Below, in pieces: positions 1 through 7,162 of a stretch of 64,000 bases of DNA. The translations under genes were made by a program, and so were the position numbers. This DNA is from Rhizobium sophorae (lineage in GTDB: Bacteria; Pseudomonadota; Alphaproteobacteria; Rhizobiales; Rhizobiaceae): contig NZ_JABFCN010000014.1 of assembly GCF_013087515.1 (NCBI RefSeq), forward strand, positions 1 through 64,000, read 5' to 3'. The notes beneath the pieces were generated by a model. It had not been told where the DNA came from. It made no database searches and worked only from the letters and a program-made list of their open reading frames with translations. The first letter of the stretch is position 1. Each line of letters begins with the position of its first letter.

Positions 1-435
1 CTCGTCATACAGGCCGGCGCGATGGCCGACGGCGGCGATGTCTTCTTGCTCGACATGGGAGAGCCCGTTCGCATCGCAGATCTCGCCCGCAAAATGGTAG
101 AGCTTTCCGGGTTGACGGTCCGCGACGAGAACAATTCCGAGGGCGATATTGAGCTTTCCGTTACCGGTCTCAGGCCCGGCGAGAAGCTCTATGAAGAACT
201 GCTGATCGGGGATAATCCTGAAACAACCGAACATCCCCGGATTATGAAGGCGCGTGAGGATTTCCTGTCTTGGCCCGAGCTGTCGCGAAGGCTCAACGCG
301 CTCAATACGGCATTGGACCGAAACGATATGATCGCTGCACGTGCGACGTTGGCGGAACTTGTTTCCGGCTATTCGTCAACGGGTGAGGTCTCGGATTTGG
401 CTTTCACCGGCGCAGAGGCCAATACCGCCGCCTGA
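1..435 (+). CDS. CapD/FlaA1-like nucleotide-sugar dehydratase/epimerase, C-terminal part
   Basis: The reading frame is open from the first base, so the gene begins upstream of the window; only about 144 C-terminal residues are present. The segment GLRPGEKLYEELL is the hallmark C-terminal motif of the CapD/FlaA1/PglF family of polysaccharide biosynthesis proteins, membrane-bound NDP-sugar 4,6-dehydratases or epimerases. The preceding stretch, with DMGEPVRIADLARKMVELSG, is the usual short-chain-dehydrogenase-type C-terminal lobe. The NAD-binding domain and any membrane segments lie outside the window. A convergent O-antigen ligase-like gene follows 32 bases later, which fits a surface-polysaccharide locus. 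Substrate cannot be told from this part. Confidence 0.85.
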   Translation, partial: LVIQAGAMADGGDVFLLDMGEPVRIADLARKMVELSGLTVRDENNSEGDIELSVTGLRPGEKLYEELLIGDNPETTEHPRIMKAREDFLSWPELSRRLNALNTALDRNDMIAARATLAELVSGYSSTGEVSDLAFTGAEANTAA

Positions 436-467
436 GCCATCCAGTCAGCAGGCTCACGTGCCAGACG

Positions 468-1742
468 TCAGCTTCGAACGACGGGCGCAAAGCGCGTGCT
501 GCCGCGATCCGCACAAATAAGAGCGACGAGGTAAGCGAAGATCGGATCCAAGGCTTTCTGATTGAACATGATGCCAAAGCTGCCCGTTATGACGTAGCTG
601 CTGACAAGCAGAAGAGCGAGCGCAATAGCTAAATCCCGGCCCGGTCCCGCTTCCTTTCTCAACGCGCCTATCACGGGCGTCAGCAGCATCAGCGAAAGTG
701 CCGCAATGCCGAAAACGCCGGCGTCGATTCCCGCGGTCAGGAAGCCGTTGTGGACATGCGAGTAAGGCAGCTGCGGCCTTATGTTATCGGGCAGCTCTGC
801 CAAAACCGAAGCCATCCGGTTCTGAGGGCCATAACCAGTCAACGGGTCCTTACTGATTGCCGATAGGGCGCCTTTGTACAAGGCGAACCGCGCACTGAGC
901 GACGTAATTTCGCCGTCGGTGCGTTCGAGCGATGTCAGATTTTCTTGAAGAGCCTGGATGCGATGGAGGATCTGGCCGCTGCCCAGGGTGATAAGTCCCG
1001 CCAACAGCAAAGCGCTGGTAATGGCGAGGCTGCGCAAACTCAAATGGAAGCTGTGTTTGCGAAAATACCAGAGAAAGATGACGATGTGGATGGGAATGAC
1101 CAGCCAGGCCGAGCGCGTTCCGGAAAGCAGAACGCAGCCTAGACCCGCGGCATATCCCAATATCGCAATTCTTTGCTCGACGCTCCTGGGAGACTGAATG
1201 TTGAGAAGCGCAATGCCGCCGAACAGAATACCTATCACGCCCAAGAGTGCAGCGTTCGAAGTCCCAGCCTCTGCCCTATCCATCAGAAACATGATCTGCA
1301 GGAGACTGAAAAGAAAGGTGACGATCATGCCGATGCCCGCGCCGAGGATAAAGAGCGGCACGAGACGGCCATCGGGAGATTGGCGCATCCGCGGCAATAT
1401 CAGCCAGACCGAGAAGAAGGGCAGGAGCCGGAATATCCAGTCCGATACCTCGGAGTAAGGCGGATTGATGAAGATGCTGGCGATCATCACCAGCGGGTAG
1501 ATCGACATGCCAATGGCAACCAGCCGGTCGGATTTCGACAGGTTCAAGGCGAGGCGGCCCGTCGCTAGACAGTAAATGCCCCACACCATCGACGCGAGGA
1601 GGATGAAGGAGTTAAAGTTTGGGGAAAGCCCTGGAAGGATTGCAAAGAGGAAGACGGCAATGCGGTTGTTTCGGTCGAGTGCGCTTCCGGCCTCATCCCC
1701 TGAACCAAGCACTGCCATCTTGAGTTGTCTGAAATAATTCAC
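468..1742 (-). CDS. O-antigen ligase / Wzy-type polysaccharide polymerase family membrane protein
   Basis: A 424-residue, very hydrophobic protein with about ten or more predicted membrane segments and the larger loop typical of the Wzy_C (O-antigen ligase) family. The loop, around residues 240-330, contains SARFALYKGALSAISKDPL, then GYGPQN and a conserved HVHNGFL, the usual histidine-bearing signature of O-antigen ligase and polymerase proteins. It would act in the inner membrane, joining or polymerising lipid-linked sugar chains in the periplasm. The start used is GTG at 1742; an ATG eight codons further in (1718) is an alternative. It is convergent with the CapD-like gene, so they are not one operon. 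Ligase and polymerase cannot be told apart from sequence alone. Confidence 0.8.
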   Translation of the reverse strand: MNYFRQLKMAVLGSGDEAGSALDRNNRIAVFLFAILPGLSPNFNSFILLASMVWGIYCLATGRLALNLSKSDRLVAIGMSIYPLVMIASIFINPPYSEVSDWIFRLLPFFSVWLILPRMRQSPDGRLVPLFILGAGIGMIVTFLFSLLQIMFLMDRAEAGTSNAALLGVIGILFGGIALLNIQSPRSVEQRIAILGYAAGLGCVLLSGTRSAWLVIPIHIVIFLWYFRKHSFHLSLRSLAITSALLLAGLITLGSGQILHRIQALQENLTSLERTDGEITSLSARFALYKGALSAISKDPLTGYGPQNRMASVLAELPDNIRPQLPYSHVHNGFLTAGIDAGVFGIAALSLMLLTPVIGALRKEAGPGRDLAIALALLLVSSYVITGSFGIMFNQKALDPIFAYLVALICADRGSTRFAPVVRS

Positions 1743-2073
1743 TTTGCCGGTCCTGACCGTGTCGATGCTGACTCGCTAAGGATCGTCATCACAGCTGTCA
1801 AGCTGTGATGAGCGTGCAATCTATGGCTTTATTCGACGTGGTATTCCGGCAACAGGCGCCCGGACAGACGTGGTTCTGTTCGATGATGGGTAGCAAATGG
1901 GTGCGACGGTAAGGCCAACTTCAACAGAAAACACGTCTGAGGTGCGGGCTTTGATTTGAAGGTTTGCTCGTCCAGCGGCCGGCGGGTGTGCCGGCGGAGA
2001 GAAGCGGCAAATCGGGGTGGCCACGGGCAGTCGAAGAAACGATGCAGCGCCTCGTTGAAGTGATCGGCGGCGG
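1743..2073. other. Intergenic stretch without a supported gene
   Basis: Open frames here (for example on the minus strand from 2083 or 2222) have arginine/proline-rich compositions of shadow frames and no recognisable domain, so none is called. The only structured element seen is the perfect hairpin at 1786-1811. Confidence 0.5.
1786..1811. repeat. Perfect 11-bp inverted repeat with 4-base loop
   Basis: TCATCACAGCT at 1786-1796 is matched exactly in reverse complement at 1801-1811, with loop GTCA. It lies 44 bases upstream of the O-antigen ligase-like start. Neither side has a T-run, so it is not a standard intrinsic terminator. It may be an operator or an RNA hairpin in the 5' leader of the minus-strand gene. 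Confidence 0.6.
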
Positions 2074-2325
2074 CTATCGCCAATATGGGCGTGTCGAACC
2101 TTCCGCCGATGATCGACCAATGAGATATCCAAGCCCGAACGCGACGATGCCGGTGGTGAGCAACAATGCGCTTGCGGTGCGCGGGTGCTGTCTGGCACCG
2201 AAGGCGACGGCATAAGCCTCACGTTTCATCTCTTTGGCTGCCGACTTCGCGACCTTAGTCAATCCCTCCGGCTGCTCAGTGGGCGTTCCGGTGAATCCGG
2301 CGTTCAAGTTGTGTTTGTCGGTCAT
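2074..2325 (-). CDS. Small single-pass membrane protein, function unknown
   Basis: The 83-residue protein has a polar, lysine-rich N-terminal half (residues 1-45) and one hydrophobic segment (about residues 49-70, ASALLLTTGIVAFGLGYLIG) followed by a short arginine-containing tail. The GLGYLIG motif with adjacent RSS resembles small YtjA/CsbD- or ElaB-like membrane-anchored proteins, but I cannot place it in a family. The ATG at 2325 has AAAGGT upstream. The next gene on the same strand (DUF2934) begins 459 bases upstream and ends 54 bases before this start, so the two may be cotranscribed. Codon use is normal for the window and competing frames look like shadows. Confidence 0.65.
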   Translation of the reverse strand: MTDKHNLNAGFTGTPTEQPEGLTKVAKSAAKEMKREAYAVAFGARQHPRTASALLLTTGIVAFGLGYLIGRSSAEGSTRPYWR

Positions 2326-2379
2326 GTCGGGGACCTTTCTGAATGAAACGAGGTCTGAGATTGGCGCGAGGCGGAAAGT

Positions 2380-2784
2380 TCAATCCTGCTCGCGCGTGCC
2401 GGGGGAGGCTTCGCGCTGATCGGCGTCCTCGAGATCGGTCTTGACGAGGAATGCATCGGTATGTTGGCGCGAGGCCTCTCGCAGTGCTGCGAGGTTTGGA
2501 GGATTGTCGCCTTCACCCTGCTGTGCATCGAGTTCATGTTCAGCCAGCGTCCAGTGATGCCCGTGCTTGCCTTCCGGTCTCCCTTCCTTCTCCCACAGGG
2601 AATATGCCCTTTTTCGGATCTCCTGCTCGCGGGCGGCTGCCGGCGACTCTCCGCTCTGCCTGTCGATTTCGTTGGCGGCTCGCCGAGCCATCTTCCGTCC
2701 GGTTGCGTCCGCAGCGGGTAGAGCTTCCGGCCGGCCGCCGTCAGCCGTATTTTCGCTTGTCTTGCGTCGTGCTGGCTTTTTCAT
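2380..2784 (-). CDS. DUF2934 domain-containing protein
   Basis: The 134-residue, highly charged soluble protein has a central segment (about residues 45-80) reading EQEIRKRAYSLWEKEGRPEG, followed by HHWTLAEHEL. This matches the DUF2934 pattern (IRxRAYxLWExxGxPxGxxxxHWxxAExE), common in rhizobia and of unknown biochemical role. The flanks are low-complexity and rich in Ala, Glu and Arg. The start at 2784 is chosen because AAGGAG lies directly upstream on the minus strand; the longer frame from 2880 lacks such a site and adds 32 unlike residues. It precedes the small membrane protein at 2325 on the same strand. Confidence 0.8.
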   Translation of the reverse strand: MKKPARRKTSENTADGGRPEALPAADATGRKMARRAANEIDRQSGESPAAAREQEIRKRAYSLWEKEGRPEGKHGHHWTLAEHELDAQQGEGDNPPNLAALREASRQHTDAFLVKTDLEDADQREASPGTREQD

Positions 2785-3034
2785 GAGGGTCTCCTTGCGG
2801 ATCTCAACCAACTTGGCCGATCTAAGTTCCAAACAAAGAGTGCCTCGGGCTTCCGATTCCGCGAGGCCTATGCCGTTCATCAGCGCTTACACCGCAATTC
2901 CCGTCCCATGCTTTCGACCTGTCGAGCCTGAGGTCCGCGCGTCGACATGCTCATTCGCGAAGCGCTGAATCTCCAGATGCGATGTCATACCGTCACTCGT
3001 CTGCGGCGTGTCTTGGCAGGGTTGTAAAATTGAT

Positions 3035-3044
3035 ATACTAGTAT
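3035..3044. promoter_or_regulatory. 10-bp palindrome, candidate GntR operator
   Basis: ATACTAGTAT is a perfect palindrome 29 bases upstream of the GntR start at 3074. It sits inside an AT-rich island (TTGTAAAATTGATATACTAG) within otherwise GC-rich DNA. Position and symmetry fit an autoregulatory operator for the FadR/UxuR-type regulator that follows; this is an inference. Confidence 0.45.
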
Positions 3045-3073
3045 GCCGGAAACTCCTAACGTCCCGGTATGTC

Positions 3074-3796
3074 ATGCACCAGGCATCAGAAGCTGAAGTC
3101 TTGGTATCCCCGACGTCGCGGGAGGTCGGGGGCAGGCTGCGCCGTATCACCACGGCCGGCGCCATCTACGATCGCCTCTACGCTGACATCGTGTCACTGC
3201 GGATGCCGCCCGGCATGTTGCTGCAGGAAAAGCGGATCGCCGTTGATTTCGGCGTCAGCCGCACGCCGGTGCGCGAGGCGCTGCTCCGGCTTTCCGAAGG
3301 CGGACTGGTCGACATCTACCCGCAGTCAGGCACCGTCGTGTCGCGGGTGCCGGTCTCGGCGATCCCTGAAGCGGTCGTCGTACGCAAGGCGCTCGAAGGC
3401 GCGACCGTCGAGGCTGCGGCTCTCACCGCGACGGCCGCCGATATCGCTCGTCTCGATACCATCATTGCCCGGCAGCGGGCGCATGCCGCGACTGGCAATG
3501 CCTCGAGCTTCCATGAGGAGGACGAGGCCTTCCATGAGACGATCACGCAGATATCGGGTTATCCCGGCATCTGGGCAATCCTGAAAACGGTCAAGGTGCA
3601 GATCGACCGGGCACGGCGCCTGACGTTGCCGGTGCTTGGGCGCACGGATAATGTCGTGCACGAACACATGATCATCCGCGATGCGCTCGCCGCCCATGAT
3701 GCGGCGGCGGCACGCAGCGCGATGACCCATCATCTGAGTGCCGTCATTCCCGATGTCGACGAGTTGCGCGCGCGTTACCCCGATTATTTCTGCTGA
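3074..3796 (+). CDS. GntR-family (FCD/FadR subfamily) transcriptional regulator of uxuA
   Basis: Winged-helix DNA-binding protein of 240 residues. The N-terminal GntR domain (about residues 25-95) has IYDRLYADIVSLRMPPG, then RIAVDFGVSRTPVREAL, the classical GntR recognition helix. The C-terminal half is an all-helical FCD ligand-binding domain with spaced acidic and histidine residues (EEDEAFHETI, then HEHMIIRDAL). The start at ATG 3074 gives the usual family length; an in-frame start at 3008 would add 22 residues, partly overlapping the palindromic site. It lies 44 bases before uxuA on the same strand, so the pair is probably an operon, with the regulator likely sensing a hexuronate or aldonate. 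Confidence 0.85.
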   Translation: MHQASEAEVLVSPTSREVGGRLRRITTAGAIYDRLYADIVSLRMPPGMLLQEKRIAVDFGVSRTPVREALLRLSEGGLVDIYPQSGTVVSRVPVSAIPEAVVVRKALEGATVEAAALTATAADIARLDTIIARQRAHAATGNASSFHEEDEAFHETITQISGYPGIWAILKTVKVQIDRARRLTLPVLGRTDNVVHEHMIIRDALAAHDAAAARSAMTHHLSAVIPDVDELRARYPDYFC

Positions 3797-3840
3797 CGGC
3801 AGGCTAACACGAAACGAAAAGCCAGAGGGAAGGAATAAGG

Positions 3841-5028
3841 ATGCGACAGGGTTGGAGATGGTTCGGACCGGAAGCGCCGGTGACGCTGGATGACGTCCGC
3901 CAGACGGGTGCGACGAATATCGTCTCTTCACTGCATCAGGTGCCGATCGGCAGGGCCTGGACGGAGAAGGAAGTGCGTGAACGCCAGGCTCTGATCGAGA
4001 CGACGCCCGGCGACCGCTCGCCGCTCGTCTGGTCGGTCGTCGAGAGCATCCCGATCCCCGACGCCGTCAAGCGCAAGGGCGGCGAGGCCAAGGCCGAAAT
4101 CGAGGCGTGGATCGCCAGCCTGGAAGCGGTCGCCGCCTGTGACATTCCGATCGTCTGCTATAATTTCATGCCGGTGGTGGACTGGACCCGCACCGAACTC
4201 GATTTCGTGACACCGACGGGCGCTACTGCCATGCGTTTCGATCATGAACGCTTCGCAGCCTTTGATCTCTTCATCCTGGAACGGCCGGATGCGGCGCAGC
4301 ATTATTCGAGGGAAGACCGCGAACGGGCGCGTATCGTCTTCGAGGCGATGACGGATGACGAGGTCGCCGACATCACCCGCATCATCACCTCGGCTCTGCC
4401 GGGGTCGACCACCGAACCTCTGACCATTCCGGCCTTCCGCGAAAAGCTTGTCGCCTATAGCGGCATCGATGCCGCTCGGCTGCGGCGGCATCTGATCGAA
4501 TTCCTGGAGGCGGTGACGCCGGCTGCCGAAGCGCGCGGCGTCAAGCTGACGCTGCATCCAGACGATCCGCCGCGTTCGCTGTTCGGCCTGCCGCGCATCG
4601 CCTCGACGGCCGATGATTATGCCGCTCTCTTCGATGCGGTGCCATCGGCGGCGAACGGCATGTGTTATTGCACCGGCAGCCTCGGCGTGCGCGCCGAAAA
4701 CGACCTGCCGGCGATCGCTCGGCGCTTTGCCTCGCGCATCCACTTCGCCCATCTGCGCGCCACGACGCGCGAGGGTGACGGCCGGACATTCCATGAGAGC
4801 GCGCATCTGGAAGGCGACGTCGATATGGTCGCCGTCCTTAGCGAACTGGTCGCGGAAGACCGCCGCCGCAGTCCCGAAGACACCATCGTCTTCCGCTCGG
4901 ACCATGGCCATCGCATGCTCGACGACCTCGACAAGGTCGTCACACCAGGCTACCCGGCCATCGGCCGCATGCGCGGCCTCGCCGAACTGCGCGGCATCCT
5001 GCATGCGCTTGGCGCTCCGCCGAACTGA
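3841..5028 (+). CDS. uxuA: Mannonate dehydratase
   Basis: The 395-residue enzyme dehydrates D-mannonate to 2-keto-3-deoxy-D-gluconate in hexuronate catabolism. Family features in order are the N-terminal WRWFGP segment, the RQTGATNIVSSLHQVPIG stretch, CYNFMPVVDW around residue 105, LTLHPDDPP around residue 240, NGMCYCTGSLG, IHFAHLRAT, and RSDHGHRML with the C-terminal AIGRMRGLAELRGI. The histidine, cysteine and aspartate residues in these motifs are the expected metal and catalytic ligands. The length matches UxuA (about 395). The ATG follows GGAAGGAATAAGG. It is cotranscribed with the upstream GntR gene. UxaC and UxuB partners are not in this window, so the rest of the pathway must lie elsewhere. 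Confidence 0.93.
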   Translation: MRQGWRWFGPEAPVTLDDVRQTGATNIVSSLHQVPIGRAWTEKEVRERQALIETTPGDRSPLVWSVVESIPIPDAVKRKGGEAKAEIEAWIASLEAVAACDIPIVCYNFMPVVDWTRTELDFVTPTGATAMRFDHERFAAFDLFILERPDAAQHYSREDRERARIVFEAMTDDEVADITRIITSALPGSTTEPLTIPAFREKLVAYSGIDAARLRRHLIEFLEAVTPAAEARGVKLTLHPDDPPRSLFGLPRIASTADDYAALFDAVPSAANGMCYCTGSLGVRAENDLPAIARRFASRIHFAHLRATTREGDGRTFHESAHLEGDVDMVAVLSELVAEDRRRSPEDTIVFRSDHGHRMLDDLDKVVTPGYPAIGRMRGLAELRGILHALGAPPN

Positions 5029-5081
5029 GGGTATCGTCGAAGGGTATCGGGCAAGAGATGGCAAGACGCTGCCACACGACT

Positions 5082-5102
5082 CTTCTCCCCGCTGGGGAGA
5101 AG
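5082..5102. repeat. Short rhizobial-type palindrome downstream of uxuA
   Basis: CTTCTCCCC-GCT-GGGGAGAAG is a perfect 9-bp inverted repeat with a three-base loop, lying between the convergent uxuA and tetR-type genes. GC-rich palindromes of this CTCCCC..GGGGAG type recur between genes in Rhizobium genomes. A related hairpin is seen at 32948-32965. It could also help terminate transcription, although no T-run follows. Confidence 0.6.
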
Positions 5103-5169
5103 AGGGGAGCAAGCCGCACCGGGCCGCTCGTAAGGAAAATCATCGCGCTCGGAAGCCCCGAGCGATGCT

Positions 5170-5817
5170 TCAGAGCGCGCAACCTTTCAGGAAAAGATCG
5201 GCGCACATCTTCGCCCGAGCCGCAATCGTCTCAATCTTCGGCGGCGGCTCCTGGCGCAGCATCGCGGCACGCTGCGGCTCCATGATCATCATCCCGCGCA
5301 GCATGCCGCAGGCCGCATGCGGATCATCAAGCGCAATCAGTCCACGATCGATCTGCTTGTGCAGCCAGTTCTCCATCAGTGTATTGGTCCTGACGACTGC
5401 CTTTTCGTAGAAGGCGTTGGCGATCTCGGGGAATCGATCAGACTCGCTGATGACGAGCCGGGTCACGGTGATCGTATCGACCGAAAGCGTCAGCATGCCA
5501 TAGGCCATCAGCATGCGTTCCAACCCTTGCCTGAGATCGGCCACGGCGAGTGTGCCGGGGTCAAGCGCCAACAAAAAACGCTCCGTGCGCTCCGTGATCA
5601 TCTCTGAAAAGAGATCTCCTTTCGTCGGAAACAGGCGGTAGAGCGTCTTGGTCGAAATGCCGGCCTCCTGCGCGATCGCAGCGATGCTAGCCGCGGCATA
5701 GCCATTCTCGTGGAACTGCCTGTTTGCCGCCTCGATGATCACGCTTCTCGTATCCTCGTCGCAGCGGACTTGCGGGCGTCCTCGCGGCTTCTTCTCGATT
5801 TTGTGATTTTGGACCAT
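5170..5817 (-). CDS. TetR-family repressor of the adjacent efflux operon
   Basis: The 215-residue protein has an N-terminal TetR helix-turn-helix (about residues 20-65: EAANRQFHENGYAAASIAAI, then AQEAGISTKTLYRLFPTKGD). The helical C-terminal ligand domain has the TetR_C_7-like ATEs used by AefR/AcrR-type proteins. The start at 5817 follows the tract of basic residues typical of this subgroup; a start nine codons upstream (5844) would run into the operator. It is divergent from the EmrAB-like pair, and the 135-base spacer holds a dispersed inverted repeat (5822-5872), so it very likely represses that efflux operon and itself. The effector is unknown. Confidence 0.87.
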   Translation of the reverse strand: MVQNHKIEKKPRGRPQVRCDEDTRSVIIEAANRQFHENGYAAASIAAIAQEAGISTKTLYRLFPTKGDLFSEMITERTERFLLALDPGTLAVADLRQGLERMLMAYGMLTLSVDTITVTRLVISESDRFPEIANAFYEKAVVRTNTLMENWLHKQIDRGLIALDDPHAACGMLRGMMIMEPQRAAMLRQEPPPKIETIAARAKMCADLFLKGCAL

Positions 5818-5821
5818 GACA

Positions 5822-5872
5822 ATTTTCCAAATTTTTATTGACATCTATTTTCTAATGCATATTTTGGAAAAT
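5822..5872 (+). promoter_or_regulatory. Promoter and inverted-repeat operator between tetR-type gene and emrAB-like genes
   Basis: ATTTTCCAAAT at 5822-5832 recurs in inverted form as ATTTTGGAAAAT at 5861-5872. Between and overlapping them is a plus-strand promoter: TTGACA at 5838-5843 and TATTTT at 5860-5865, spacer 16. The right-hand repeat covers the -10 box, and the left-hand copy abuts the TetR-type start codon, the arrangement expected for repression of both genes. Confidence 0.65.
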
Positions 5873-5952
5873 ATCAAGTTTCCTAAAGTGCATTTCATTC
5901 GAATTCAAAGGCCGCAGCCCAAGTGACGGCGACCGTCATTAGGAGAAAGACA

Positions 5953-7137
5953 ATGACCATCAAGACGCTGCATGCCTTGAACAACAATACTGCCGTCGAA
6001 AACACTGCCGAAGCCGTACCTGCAAGCCTGGACGCCGGCCAGCCGCCGCGCGTCGCGGAAGCTGCCGCCACCGTTGCCGAGGAAAAGCCCGCGCGCAGGC
6101 GCGGCGGCCGCTCCCTGCTTCTCGGCGCCACCGCGCTGGTGCTGATCGCCGCCGGCGCCTATTACGGTCATGATTACTGGACGGTCGGCCGCTTCCATAT
6201 CTCGACAGACGATGCCTATGTGAAGGCCGACAATAGCACCATCGCCCCCAAGGTTTCCGGCTATCTCGCCGAGGTGCTGGTCATGGACAACGAGACGGTG
6301 AAGGCCGGACAGCCGCTTGCCCGTATCGACGACCGCGACTTCAGGGCGGCCCTCGATCAGGCCAAGGCCGACGTCGCCGCGGCCGAAGCTACCGTCAACG
6401 CCAAGCAGGCTTCACTCGATATCCAGCAGTCGACGATTACCGCCGCCCGCGCGACCGTCGACGTCGACCGCGCCAATGAGACCTTTGCCGAGCAGAACAA
6501 CAAGCGTTATTCGAACCTCGCCACCAGCGGCTATGCTCCGGTTCAGACGGCGCAGCAGGCCGCCGCGCAGATCGCTGCCGCCCAGGCGACCATCGTCCGC
6601 GACAGCGCCTCGCTCGACGCCGCCGTCAAGCAGGTCGATCTGCTGAACGCAGAGCTTGCCCAGGCGAGGGCGGCCCTTGCGCGCAGCCAGGCCGTCCAGC
6701 ACCAGGCCGAGCTCAATCTCTCTTATGCGACGATCACCGCGCCCGTCGACGGCACCGTCGGCAACCGGACGCTACGCGTCGGCCAATATGTCCAGGCCGG
6801 CACTCAGCTGATGTCGGTCGTACCGACGACGGCTGCCTATGTCATCGCCAACTACAAGGAAACCCAGCTCACTGACGTCCAAGCCGGCCAGCCTGTTGAT
6901 ATCGAGGTCGATATGTTCCCGGGCCGCACCTATCACGGCCATGTCGACAGCCTCGCGCCGGCAAGCGGCCAGGAATTCGCGCTGCTGCCGCCTGACAACG
7001 CCACCGGCAACTTCACTAAGGTCGTCCAGCGCATTCCCGTGAAGATCGTGCTCGACGGTGACGCCGCCGCAAACGGCGACCTGCGCCCCGGCATGTCCGT
7101 CCAGCCGAGCATCGATACCAAGAACGACCGCAGCTAG
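5953..7137 (+). CDS. HlyD/EmrA-family membrane-fusion protein of a multidrug efflux system
   Basis: The 394-residue periplasmic adaptor has a cytoplasmic tail with an RRRGGR-type basic run, one membrane anchor (about residues 52-72, LLLGATALVLIAAGAYYG), and then the barrel-sandwich motif ISTDDAYVKADNSTIAPKVS. A long alpha-helical hairpin follows, rich in Ala, Gln and Asp (about residues 140-255). The second half of the lipoyl domain is LSYATITAPVDGTVGN, and a beta-barrel domain ends the protein. It links the inner-membrane pump to an outer-membrane channel. The start at 5953 has AGGAG at the right distance. The MFS pump gene begins 25 bases after its stop, in the same operon under the TetR-type repressor. 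Confidence 0.9.
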   Translation: MTIKTLHALNNNTAVENTAEAVPASLDAGQPPRVAEAAATVAEEKPARRRGGRSLLLGATALVLIAAGAYYGHDYWTVGRFHISTDDAYVKADNSTIAPKVSGYLAEVLVMDNETVKAGQPLARIDDRDFRAALDQAKADVAAAEATVNAKQASLDIQQSTITAARATVDVDRANETFAEQNNKRYSNLATSGYAPVQTAQQAAAQIAAAQATIVRDSASLDAAVKQVDLLNAELAQARAALARSQAVQHQAELNLSYATITAPVDGTVGNRTLRVGQYVQAGTQLMSVVPTTAAYVIANYKETQLTDVQAGQPVDIEVDMFPGRTYHGHVDSLAPASGQEFALLPPDNATGNFTKVVQRIPVKIVLDGDAAANGDLRPGMSVQPSIDTKNDRS

Positions 7138-7162
7138 GACCGGGGGACGAGGAGTTCGTGTC

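Noticed and set aside
1821..2222. 133-codon minus-strand frame with Arg/Pro-rich sequence
   Set aside because: It overlaps the small membrane protein gene in another frame and looks non-coding.
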